Shown here: positions 1 through 9,244 of the stretch, in pieces | How the letters are laid out: the number at the start of each line of letters is the position of its first letter | Numbering within the stretch: position 1 is the stretch's first letter | Assembly (NCBI GenBank): GCA_963576475.1 | Contig: OY754970.1 | Coordinates: 38,033,447-38,097,446, forward strand | Reading direction: 5' to 3' | Length of the DNA stretch: 64,000 nucleotides | Source of the DNA: Molanna angustata | Lineage: Eukaryota; Arthropoda; Insecta; Trichoptera; Molannidae | Program-made: the position numbers and the translations under genes | The notes under the pieces: generated by a model | Database searches by the model: none | Seen by the model: the letters and a program-made list of their open reading frames with translations, nothing else | What the model was told of the DNA's origin: nothing

Positions 1-68
1 TTATGGCGAATAATGAAAGTCAGAATAATACCCCTGAAGCGAAGAGATGGGAATTTGTCCAGACCGAG
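1..68 (+). CDS. Tetraspanin gene 1, internal exon (partial at left edge)
   Basis: The frame with codons at 3-5, 6-8 and so on stays open to a GTAAGG donor at 69 and ends in phase 0. The ATG at 3 is internal, not a start. The last residues read WEFVQTE, the usual lead-in to the CCG motif of a tetraspanin large extracellular loop, and the next exon supplies that motif in the same phase. Two N-glycosylation sequons (NES, NNT) lie in the visible part, as expected for an extracellular segment. TM1 to TM3 must lie upstream of the window. Tetraspanins are four-pass membrane scaffolds that organise partner proteins in membrane microdomains. The subfamily cannot be assigned from this much sequence. 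Confidence 0.85.
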
Positions 69-683
69 GTAAGGCAATAAATGCAAATTTGCTTATTTGA
101 ATTGTACAATGTATTATAGAAATGTATTCAGAGATTAATTGTTCATACTTAACAAATTATAATGAAACTTATTTTAAGCTGTGACTTTGATGTGCAATAA
201 ATATTATGCATAAATTATTTATTCAGTTTATGGTTTCGGTTTCATGTTTAAGTTCTATAGAGCAGTTGTTCTTAACCTTTTAGCAATCGCAACTTTTTAA
301 CATCTGAAAGTATATTCGCAATCTGCTTAAAATTCTAATGATAATATTGCTTTTTGCTGCCCCCCTGTAAAGTTGTGGTGATAACACAAAATCATGCATT
401 ACTTTTTTTTTTCTTTTTTTTATTTGGAACCATGCTGTCAGTAGTATTTTACCTAACTGTAAAAATGAATTAAAAATAAAATGAATAAAAAAACACTATA
501 TACATAAATATTTTTGAAACGGAATCGCTCCTAACTCCTCACTCTGGCTCAGCATCACATCTAAAAGAATTCCTTTTCAAATCCAATCTTGCTTTTATTT
601 GTTTTTATAATATTGATAACATAAACAGATGAGTTTGTATTTTATAAAGCGATAAATATATTTCTCCCTCATATTATTTCCAG

Positions 684-902
684 TTACTTTGTTGTGGAGT
701 AAGTGGTCCCAGTGACTACAGAAAATTCAAATCGGTTCCTTGGTCTTGTTGTGTTATCTCATCAGCTTTATCACCTGAAAAACCAGAATTAGGTGACTGC
801 ACAGCGGTATATCAAAAAGGATGCTTGGAACCTATCTATCAGTTGGTTGGTACTATTGTGCTGCACATCTGTCTGACGGCTCTGGGTGCCGGTTTGATAC
901 AT
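684..902 (+). CDS. Tetraspanin gene 1, exon with large-loop cysteines and most of TM4
   Basis: The exon follows a TTTCCAG acceptor, is 73 codons long and is in phase 0 at both ends. It starts LLCCGVSGPSDYRKF, the tetraspanin CCG signature. It then has SWxCC-type (PWSCC), GDC and KGC cysteines, six in all, which would give three loop disulphides. From about residue 52 it becomes hydrophobic (LVGTIVLHICLTALGAGLIH), the first two thirds of TM4. TM4 is not finished here, so another exon must follow in phase 0. The only donor keeping that phase at this point is GCAAGT at 903. The GT at 907 would give phase 1 and put the 18872 exon out of frame. Confidence 0.9.
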
Positions 903-908
903 GCAAGT
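903..908 (+). other. Non-canonical GC splice donor (GCAAGT)
   Basis: CAT|GCAAGTATAA matches the known GC-AG donor consensus, in which GC replaces GT but the rest of the site pairs well with U1. Cutting here keeps phase 0 and joins LGAGLIH to either downstream TM4-completing exon (16049 or 18872). The intron would be 15.1 or 18.0 kb long. This is inferred from reading frame and family alignment, with no transcript. Confidence 0.65.
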
Positions 909-1053
909 ATAATTCAGTATTTTTTAAATAACCGTCATTTTTAATTTTTTTCTCTTATTTAAGAACAAATAATGTATTTAACTGAAGTTTCAATCTACAA
1001 GAGGGAGTATAAATAATATAACCAAAAGTTCATAAACTAAATAAGTACAGTTA

Positions 1054-1313
1054 GTACCGGTTCCCATTTGTCGTGTGTTAGGCACGACAAAATGTCAGGT
1101 GATCTAGTGGCAATACATTTTAAATGGAGCTATTCACACTTACAACGACAAAATGTCATGTGATCTAGTGGCAATACATTTTAAATGGAGCTGTTCACAC
1201 TTACACGATAACGATTTCTTATCGCAAGTGTGAACAGCTCCATTTAGAATGTGTTGCCACTAGATCACCGAACATTTTGTCATACCTAAAACACGACAAA
1301 TGGGAACGGGCAC
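1054..1313. mobile_element. Foldback MITE with TTA target duplication
   Basis: The ends are near-identical inverted repeats (core CCCATTTGTCGTGT against ACACGACAAATGGG) flanked by TTA at 1051-1053 and 1314-1316. The 3-bp TTA duplication suggests a PIF/Harbinger-type non-autonomous element. A segment of about 65 bp containing GTGATCTAGTGGCAATACAT occurs twice in the left arm and once inverted in the right arm. The element lies in the tetraspanin intron. Confidence 0.75.
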
Positions 1314-1719
1314 TTATTGTCTCTGAATATGTTGGCTGTGTATAGCGAAAGCGTTCCTGTTATACCTACCCTTGTGGACTGAAATTTTTGTGACATACAT
1401 TATTTTGTTATTAAGTTTATATTCCGGTTAGCTCAGGAAAGAGATATCTATGAGAGAGTATTAGTCGACGTCGGGGGGAACTGACATGGCAGAAAAAAAA
1501 TTGTAAAATGAACTTCCGATGTGTTCATTTACACAAATACAGTAAAATCTACAAGCAGATTATTACCAACTGTCATGGCACAATTTCATTTTTGTTGTGT
1601 TTGTAATGTGTAAATAATAAATTTTAAATACATACGTCCACGAAAGTAATCCTAAGATACTGCACAAAAATTTTCCTTTTCTAAATAATTGAATAAAATT
1701 AAATAATCCTTACATACTG

Positions 1720-1910
1720 CCGACCACCGTGGCACATTTGGTAAGGCGTTTGGTTTCTGTGTGGAGTCCTGGGTGCAATCCCTAGCAGAGGAGAAATTTA
1801 TTTAAATTAATTTCTCACGCAAATATTGCTTCTCTGGGCTGGAAACCCCGGTAAGTTGGAAAAAAAATTCCATACTGCAATAAACTCGCACCTTGTGCAG
1901 GGCACATTTA
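1720..1910 (+). mobile_element. tRNA-derived SINE, family A
   Basis: The head has a pol III box A-like segment (TGGCACATTTGGTAAGGCG) and a box B-like GGGTGCAATCCC. The shared body follows (AATTTCTCACGCAAATATTG... CAATAAACTCGCACCTTG). Related copies are at 7896, 46045 and 51801. Confidence 0.7.
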
Positions 1911-2574
1911 AGTATTTGTTATAATATTTTAATTGGTCATTAATGTCATGTAATTAAACGTATTTGTTTGATATTTAAGTATGAAATATATTTTTATTTT
2001 CGGAGTTTTTTTGTTTTGTCCATTAATTACTAAACGATTTGAAAAATAATGAGTTACCAAAATCAAACTCTGAGAGTATTGAATATAATCCCGTACATTT
2101 CTGCTAAACCATATAGACCAAGAGCCAGTGACCACCAGACTTTACGTCATAGTATAAATATTTTTTTTCCACGTAAGAATACCACAGCAGGAGTAGTGAT
2201 AGTCTTGGGAGATACGAAGAAGCTAAAGTACAGAAAAACAACGCTCACTTACATCATAGTATAAGGCTCATTTTTGATATTTTATAGGGATAGCGAAATA
2301 AATCACGTCATCTATTGACAGACACTTTGTATGGTGGAAACCCCCTGCCAGACACCTTCATAGATAAAGTTTTTGTAGGGAAATTTTCATGGTTTTATAA
2401 ACCTGAATTTTACGTAATATGTTGTTGGAGCAACTATTTTATATTTAATTATGTCTCCAGGAAAGACAGATAGTTTTGTTTGTTCTTATTGAAATTTACA
2501 AAAATATTCAAAATTTCACATTAATAGCAGAATAGCAAATTAGTGCATAGCAGAATGTATTAACTTGTTTTAGG

Positions 2575-2599
2575 TGTATGTTTAATTAGTATTTGGCAT
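2575..2599 (+). mobile_element. SINE family B tail, left half (split by LINE)
   Basis: TTAGTATTTGGCAT at 2586-2599 is part of the family B tail. It continues at 3141 after the inserted LINE, and its last 14 bp are duplicated at 3127-3140. Confidence 0.6.
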
Positions 2600-3126
2600 C
2601 TTCTTCTTCTTCTTCTTCAGCCTATTTCCGTCCACTCCTGAACGAAGGCCTCCTCCATTTGACTCCACGTCGTCCTGTCCTGTGCAGTTTGCATCCAGGA
2701 TGTGCCAGCATATCTTGTTATATCGTCCCTCCACCGCAGCTGCGGCCGCCCCACACCTCTCTTTGTCATACGAGGTCTCCAAGTCAGCACTCTCTTTGTC
2801 CACTTCTCGTCCGAGCTTCTGGCTACGTATCCCGCCCATTTCCATTTCAGAGTCGCCACACGGTGGGTGGATTATATCTGTTACTTTTGTTCTTTCTCTC
2901 ACCGATTAGTTTCTTACCTTGTCTCTTAGTGACAGACCCAGCATGGATCTTTCCATAGCTCTTTGGGTGACTCGCAGTTTCTCAGCACTCAGTTTAGAGA
3001 GAGTTACTGTTTCTAGGCCATATGTAGCAACCGGCAGCACACACGCTTCATATACTTTCCTTTTCAGGTTTATGGGTGTTTTCCGATTTTTCAATATATA
3101 TCCCATTTTTCCGAAGGCAGCCCAAC
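2600..3126 (-). pseudogene. 5'-truncated RTE-like LINE, reverse transcriptase C-terminal end
   Basis: Read on the minus strand, 3106 to 2906 gives KVYEACVLPVATYGLET, a conserved block of the RT C-terminal side. A frameshifted continuation (2859-2617) gives KWKWAGYVARSSDEKW, then GRPQLRWRDDI and WSQMEEAFVQEWTEIG. This series ends many insect RTE-type ORFs. The frame is broken near 2860-2905, so the copy is dead. The 3' end is a (GAA)n tract on the minus strand, and a 14-bp direct repeat flanks the insertion. Most of the element (endonuclease and RT palm) is missing, as expected from 5' truncation during target-primed reverse transcription. Confidence 0.8.
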
Positions 3127-3140
3127 TTAGTATTTGGCAT

Positions 3141-3180
3141 AGTACCTGTTAATTGCTAGATATGAAATAAAAAGAACATT
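3141..3180 (+). mobile_element. SINE family B tail, right half
   Basis: AGTACCTGTTAATTGC and an A-rich end match the tail of the full copies at 3355 and 38902. It is separated from 2575-2599 by the LINE. Confidence 0.6.
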
Positions 3181-3354
3181 ATTTTAGGTGAATAAAACAT
3201 TTAGTTTTAAGTTTTACTCATTACATTTTTGACACTAACTAGTATATAAGTCACTATCTGACCAAAACTAGCCAGTGTCAAATATAATGTGAAAAAAAAA
3301 ACAATTAGACAGAATCTCATTTTAAAATAGTGTTGAGCAAAAGTAAGGTATTTT

Positions 3355-3577
3355 CGGCCTTCGTAGCTCAGTTGGTTGGATATCTGACGCCCTAGCGTAA
3401 TGTCCCTAGTTTGATTCCCGGTGGAGACACAGTTTTTAATTGTGTTTTCAGTCTGGATCTGCAAGAGGATATAATATATCATAAGTCTGCAGAATATGGC
3501 AACTTATTATTGGGTGTGTGATAAATTAATATTTGACAAAGTATCTTTTATTTGCTTGAGAAGTAATACAAAATAAG
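3355..3577 (+). mobile_element. tRNA-derived SINE, family B (near full length)
   Basis: Box A is GTAGCTCAGTTGGTTGG and box B AGTTTGATTCCC. The body holds CAGTCTGGATCTGCAAGAG, and the tail has TGGCAACTTATTATTGGGTG then ATATTTGACAAAGTA. Other copies or fragments are at 2575, 20941, 38902 (minus), 41110, 50325 and 55275. Confidence 0.75.
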
Positions 3578-3579
3578 GT

Positions 3580-4570
3580 GGTACCTATTAGTCTTAAATA
3601 CCTACGTGGTTGTGTCATTGTCTTGCATAATCAGTCTTGATCTTGCTTCAAGATTCTTGTTAATGCTCTAAAAAAAAATCTTTTAAATTATGAATAAACT
3701 ATCTAGGTATGTTGAGCATATAATAAAATTAAAAAAATCCCGAGTCTCGTAAAATGCAGGTTGATTTTTAATTTTGCTCTTGCACACCTGCAGGCAAGTC
3801 CCGTTCCATGGTAACCCGTATCTTGTTGGTAACCCACATTATAAACCTATGTAACAAGAATATTCTATATAGAAGTTGCCCCAGGAAATACAATCACGCA
3901 AGATGAAGACCACGCCTGTGAATACAGGACAAAACCATGTGACCTAACTGGTAATTCATTTTTCTCACTAGACTCTTGCAGCAAGACCGAGACTATCCTG
4001 GTCTTGGATAGAGTCATCACTAGTAATTAAAGTTAACCTAATTATTATTTTTACGTAGTCTCTATTATACACAAGCATATGATCGCATCATAACTTTGTT
4101 TATTTGTTAATGATTTATGTTCAAAACAAAATCAAAAATAGATTTCATTTTGAACAGGAAGCTAATAGATATTTGGTTGTTAAAACTGGTAGAGAGTATA
4201 CAAAACCGTTTTTAATAGAGATAATGCTCCAAGTAAACCCCAAAACTGTGCTGTTCAGTCATAGAGGTCATTTATTTATTAAGAAACAAAATATGCCTTG
4301 CTGGAACCCATGAATTCCCGGGAACACTCATTGATACACTGTGAAAGAAATAACGATGTAAAAACTAGAATTCCGTTAAAAAAATAATTGTATTTATTAA
4401 TCTTTTTCTCTGTGCATATTGTCCGAAACTATTGTTAGGTAAGTGCGTAATTTCTGCTTGTAATATAATCGACCCTTATGTCTTCAACGAAAAACTGTCA
4501 CTTATAAGGTTATGTGGTTTTTGGTGGTTGATTGATGAGTGATTTCGAAAAACCAAATAATTTATTATCT
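3580..4570. other. Intron sequence, no recognised feature
   Basis: AT-rich. An open frame at 4104-4313 (+) of 69 codons has no recognisable motif and is most likely chance. Confidence 0.5.
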
Positions 4571-4571
4571 A

Positions 4572-5960
4572 TAATCTTCTCTCTATATATATAAAAACTT
4601 TCAAGTACCGTCGACTGCGTTGACGAATATTTTCACTAAACACGCTGATAGATTTTCGTACTACAGTTTCAAGACGACAACTGATGGCTACATTAGTCGT
4701 AGATACATTTTTCATATTCATACTAAAGGGGTCATCTTTTGCTAAACATTTTTACAATATTTAAAATCTTTTCTCGACCCTCTAGTCCGCCATGATGATG
4801 AGACAGGTGCAACGAATGCTGCGCCTGACGTGGAAATCGAAGAACTGAAAGTACTACAGGCGAAAGCTCCTTGTGATAGTCTAGTGTTACCGTGGCACTG
4901 TTGGGTGGGAATCCCTCGCCATGATTGATGAGCCTTCACGTTTGTGGTTGGACTCTTAGTGGTAGTGGTATGAAATATGCATGATAGTAGTTTCTTGTTT
5001 AGTCCGACGAGCAGCTGCTTTGGGGACGAACAGAACTACTTAGTTCTATATCGATCCCTATGGAGTGGGGTAGGAGACTGCGTAATTCCTTACTGACTCT
5101 CTTTCCTGGTTTATCCAGGGTCGGGTCTCCTTGAACGTATGCGCCAGGATCATCTGTCTTGGGTTGTCATAACGGGAACACTCTGAGCCGCTAGCTCCTT
5201 CTCAATATCTTTTAATATCCTCTCAATATTTATTTTTATCTGTTTGTGCTTAATTGTATATTTTATAGTAATGTTTTTCTTTTGTTAACATCTTTCACTA
5301 TTTTTCTTTGTTGTGATCTTAGTTTCTATTGTATATATTCATTTTTATATAAATTCCATCTAAGATATTTTTATTTTCTTATAGATTTGTATGCCAATTT
5401 TTAATGCAGGATGTGGCCACTTGTAATTGGCTGACCAGTTTTGTAATAGCTTGCTCTTATTTTATGGAACTATTGATGTGTAATAACTTGTTAGCTGTAA
5501 GAGGTCTTTAATAATAAATAAATACTGGACCACAATAATTTTGTCCGTACAAGGAGATTTTTGTTTGGCAAATATTTTACGGCCGACTGCTACCTGACGC
5601 CAAGCCCTACACCTTCTCAAGACGTGGGCGCCGCCGTTGTCCTTGAAGATTCTTTCGCCGCCATCCCTACTGTGAGCTCCAGCCAAAACTCACAGCGCTG
5701 TCGTGACCTCCGCTCCATATATTTTGGAGAATCCCAAAGACATGGGTTTTATAAGGAGTGTCCGCCTCCTGCCTGTTGGTCCGCGGACCGCGGGAGCTAT
5801 TTTATTTCACTCCTACCCTTCCCACCATTCTTCTCACGCTCAGGAGAGAAATCGACGGTAATTCCCTATCCGCCACCTGGAAACGCTCTCTTTAGGGGAC
5901 AGGCTCCCCCGAGAGACTTACAATTCTCACAAGACCTAAATATAGTGATCATCTAAACTT
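4572..5960. other. Unclassified repeat-like block, moderately GC-rich
   Basis: It starts with CTCTCTATATATATAAAAAC, which resembles an insect transposon edge, and is richer in GC than its surroundings. The part at 5561-5956 is open for 131 codons on + and rich in Pro and Ser, with no known motif. It may be a degenerate LINE or a Helitron-like element. Confidence 0.35.
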
Positions 5961-6039
5961 TAGAAGAATTTTATATGATTGCGTTGTGTTACATTGTGCT
6001 CTTTATTAGAAAGTACCTTATTAAAAAAAAACTGCTAAT

Positions 6040-6300
6040 AACATCTCACATAGTTCAGCAATGAGATTCACCACCCATTCTGAATGTAGTGCCTTTTTAG
6101 GTGAGACGAGACTGGTGTGTGGGCATTTTGTATCATTACAATTTATTTATAAAACTGTATGTTTCCTTGATAAATAAATAAAAAAAATACACGCACGTGT
6201 CGTGCTCCCTTTATTAGGTGATGCACACCCGCACACCTGTCGCTGGTTACCCCACATTGTGGGATATGCCGTGATGGTATGTATGTATGTATGTATGCTA
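6040..6300 (+). mobile_element. Repeat family C with GTATG tail
   Basis: Two blocks define the family: AACATCTCACATAGTTCAGC to AGGTGAGACGAGACTGG, and CACACCTGTCGCTGGTTACC to GGATATGCCGTGATGGTATG. It ends in (GTAT)n. The same family is at 6722, 21786 (minus), 53812 and 55780. The tail resembles that of the RTE-like fragments, so it may be a SINE mobilised by them. Confidence 0.6.
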
Positions 6301-6349
6301 TAAAAATCAACTGGTATAGTTATCGTAAAACAACTTTAACCAGTCACGT

Positions 6350-6450
6350 GGGTGCGCAGATCGGAAATGTGCGTCTTTTTGCTTGGTTGGTGTATGTGCA
6401 AACCGCCCCCCTCCACGGCGAAAAGGTTTAAGAAGTTTGGTGGAATCTAT
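6350..6450 (+). repeat. Dispersed repeat D, copy 1
   Basis: GGGTGCGCAGATCGG, then TGTGCGTCTTTTTGCTTGG and CAAACCGCC, match a second copy at 26225-26345 with scattered differences. The class is unknown. Confidence 0.45.
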
Positions 6451-6721
6451 ATTATATTCTTATAAAAATCCGACTCGGAAAAAATCAATGCAACAAATAA
6501 AACCAAAAATCTAAAAATCACTAATTAATAAAATAAGTTTCTTAAATATCCAATTATTTACTTTGTGGTAGGTACATCTTAACAAAAAAATATGTTTTTA
6601 ATAACGTAGGTATATAAACTAAGTTATTTATTGAAATTATGCGAACGTTTTCACAACACGACAAACACCTAGGTTGCAAAATATTTATTTATATCATTTT
6701 CGGGGTTTGATCCCTTTCATA

Positions 6722-6790
6722 AGGTACTGTACTCCCGCGCACCTGTCGCTGGTTACCCCACATTGTGGGATATGCCGTGAGGGTTTGAAT
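6722..6790 (+). mobile_element. Repeat family C, 3' tail fragment
   Basis: CGCACCTGTCGCTGGTTACC to GGGATATGCCGTGAGGG matches the tail of the 6040 copy, followed by GAATGAATG. Confidence 0.6.
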
Positions 6791-6989
6791 GAATGAACTT
6801 TTGAAATCGACGCTTTGTACCTACCTACACATGAGCATAAAGTCATAAATAAATGTAAACACATGTACCTAGGTATTTTAATTAGAGAATGATGTAAAAA
6901 ATAATATCAGAAAAAACGTAATCAAAGTTCCACAAATAGATAGATATTGTATGTATCATGCGGTCCAGTTTGTCGTGGAGACAATTGAA

Positions 6990-7215
6990 AACATCCCTGA
7001 CACTTTTACTACTGCTACCGGTATCTAGTTTTCCCGGCGTCAGTTTCATTCACCCCCCAACCCCTGACACAGTCCCCTGTCTGCCATAGCTTCTGGTTGT
7101 GCCCCTCCCCCCGATCAGACGTCCTCTCTCAGCGACACTCCGGCGCCTCGCAAGGCCACCACGTCCGTCCCCTTTCGAGATTCACGACGGATTCGGTGTA
7201 GTCCAGATAACAAGT
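6990..7215. other. C-rich, GC-rich island
   Basis: Runs such as CACCCCCCAACCCC and CCCCTCCCCCCG stand out in AT-rich intron DNA. No frame has a recognisable protein motif. Possibly a fragment of a GC-rich transposon. Confidence 0.4.
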
Positions 7216-7895
7216 CGAAATTTTTTAATTGATTTAAACTAATTTTGAATTTTGACAAGATCCGTGCGATCTATTTTGTTGTTTTGTGTGTATTATAATT
7301 AAAATTTAACTAGACCTTAGAATACGCCACAGCTCATTTTTACCAAGATCTTTCGGATGACCTTTCAATGTTGACATTAAACGCGAAAATTTTCAATATA
7401 AAAAATAATAAATCGTGTTTAGCGCTCATACAACTACGTACCTACATAATATGTTAAGAATTTTAATTTATTTGAACAAAATGTAATGAAATGCAAATAT
7501 ACACTAAACTTATTCCTAACCTCAAATGACAAAAGTGTTGATAACATTTTTCCTGTAACCAATTTCCTTTCAAATTATAATGCAACTCGCTCACGCGAGT
7601 CGTTATTATAATTAACGGTTAACTGAACCTAACCGAAAATTATATGATACTACAGCAAGTAACAACGATTGGTCACTTTGAAGGCTGTTATCTCCGAAAG
7701 CCGCCACTACTCAGTGGGAGGGACTTGCCCCTCAGGCTTCATATTATCTAATAATTACCTGCTGTGGTATCCGTTTACTAAACACAAAAAAAGAGTTTCA
7801 ATACTAATTTGCGTAAATTTTGCTGTCGCTGGCTCTTGGTCTATGATAGTTTGTTTATATTAAATTTTGTTAAAATTAGTGCACAAATAAAAAAA

Positions 7896-8045
7896 AACGC
7901 GTAGCATAGTGGTAAGTCGTTTGGTTTCTGCGCCGCCTTCCTGGGATCAATTATCAGCAAAGGAGGAATTTATAAAAAAAATCTTTGAAATGGGAACACA
8001 TTTATTTGTAAGAAAAAAAAATGGCCACTTGTACCTACTGGGTGT
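7896..8045 (+). mobile_element. SINE family A, diverged copy
   Basis: CGTAGCATAGTGGTAAGTCG with GTTTGGTTTCTGCG matches the head of the 1720 copy. The box B region is degraded. Confidence 0.5.
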
Positions 8046-8055
8046 AAAAAGTGAT

Positions 8056-8480
8056 AATAATTTTTTTATTTATTTATTTAACTTTTTATACATAATATAA
8101 ACAATTATAATGCACACTGGCGGGCTTATTGCCATTAGGCAATTTCTTCCAACCAACCAGATTACAGAGTGACAGAATTATACATGTACATCAACAAAAA
8201 AATGAATGCTATAAAAGAACAAATAAAATATACATAACACCAAGATAAATAAAAAGAAAAACATCATAGCAACAAAAAAGGGATTGGGAAGGAATAAGAA
8301 GAGGAAATCGAGATCAGGTGTTTAGGGATAAATATTACGTAGCAAAGGGAAGAAGGAAAAGGAGAGGGATCAGGTATTATCGGAGAGATATCCCTGCTTT
8401 AGTCTTCTCTTGAAAATGGAAAGCGAATTATAAAAGCGAGAAATATAAAATGCACTTAAAATCAAATTAATATTTTGCTA
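8056..8480 (-). mobile_element. LINE 3'-end-like region (minus)
   Basis: It begins with a (TTTA)n tract, i.e. (TAAA)n on the minus strand, next to GCACACTGGCGGGCTTATTG and a purine-rich stretch. This layout resembles Jockey/CR1-type 3' ends. No coding part remains. Confidence 0.35.
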
Positions 8481-8924
8481 CGCCTATGCATTTAGTTATG
8501 TAGGTATCCTCATTATCATCTGTGGCTCTACAACCCAGGTCAGGTCTTGTAGGTATCTTTAATGTTTTAATTCACAATTAGTCAAAGATTTTTTCAACAG
8601 ATGGCTTTTGATGTAATAACTAAATGATTTTTTTTTTATATTTTGCATTGAAATTCGATTTTGTTCAATGCCATTTCGTGAGGTTATGATGACATTGAGT
8701 TTGTTTGTCGAATCTAAAATGATAAGATAACTTGTAGATGCTATTTTACGTCGTATTCCTTCTTTGCTTATGACTTTACGATTTATGGAATTTAAATAAA
8801 AAAAATTCTGCACATCATTATTTAGAGTAAAGAAATTTCTTATGATATAGTTTAAAACAAGTGATTAAACGTCGGTTAAATTATGTATATGCATGCTTTG
8901 TATTTATTCAAACCAAAAAGTCTC

Positions 8925-9233
8925 AAAATGTTACGATATAAGTATTTGGAGAACCAAAAGTCTCAGCGAATTGAACATCAAAATGTTACGATATAAGTAT
9001 TTGGAGAACCAAAAGTCCCAGCGAATTGAACATCAAAATGTTACGAGTTACGATATAAGTATTTTGAGAACCAAAAGTCTCAGCGAATTGAACATCAAAA
9101 TGTTACGATATAAGTATTTGGAGAACCAAAAGTCTCAGCGAATTGAACATCAAAATGTTACGATATAAGTATTTGGAGAACCAAAAGTCTCAGCGAATTG
9201 AACATCAAAATGTTACGATATAAGTATTTGGAC
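8925..9233 (+). repeat. 55-bp tandem repeat, six units
   Basis: Units start AAAATGTTACGATATAAG at 8925, 8980, 9035, 9097, 9152 and 9207. The unit at 9035 has a 7-bp internal duplication (GTTACGA), making it 62 bp. The array ends right at the next satellite. Confidence 0.9.
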
Positions 9234-9244
9234 AAAACTTTTGA

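Noticed and set aside
4104..4313. 69-codon + frame
   Set aside because: No family resemblance; length is within chance for this composition.
8925..9233. CRISPR-like array
   Set aside because: Units are contiguous without unique spacers, in a eukaryotic intron.
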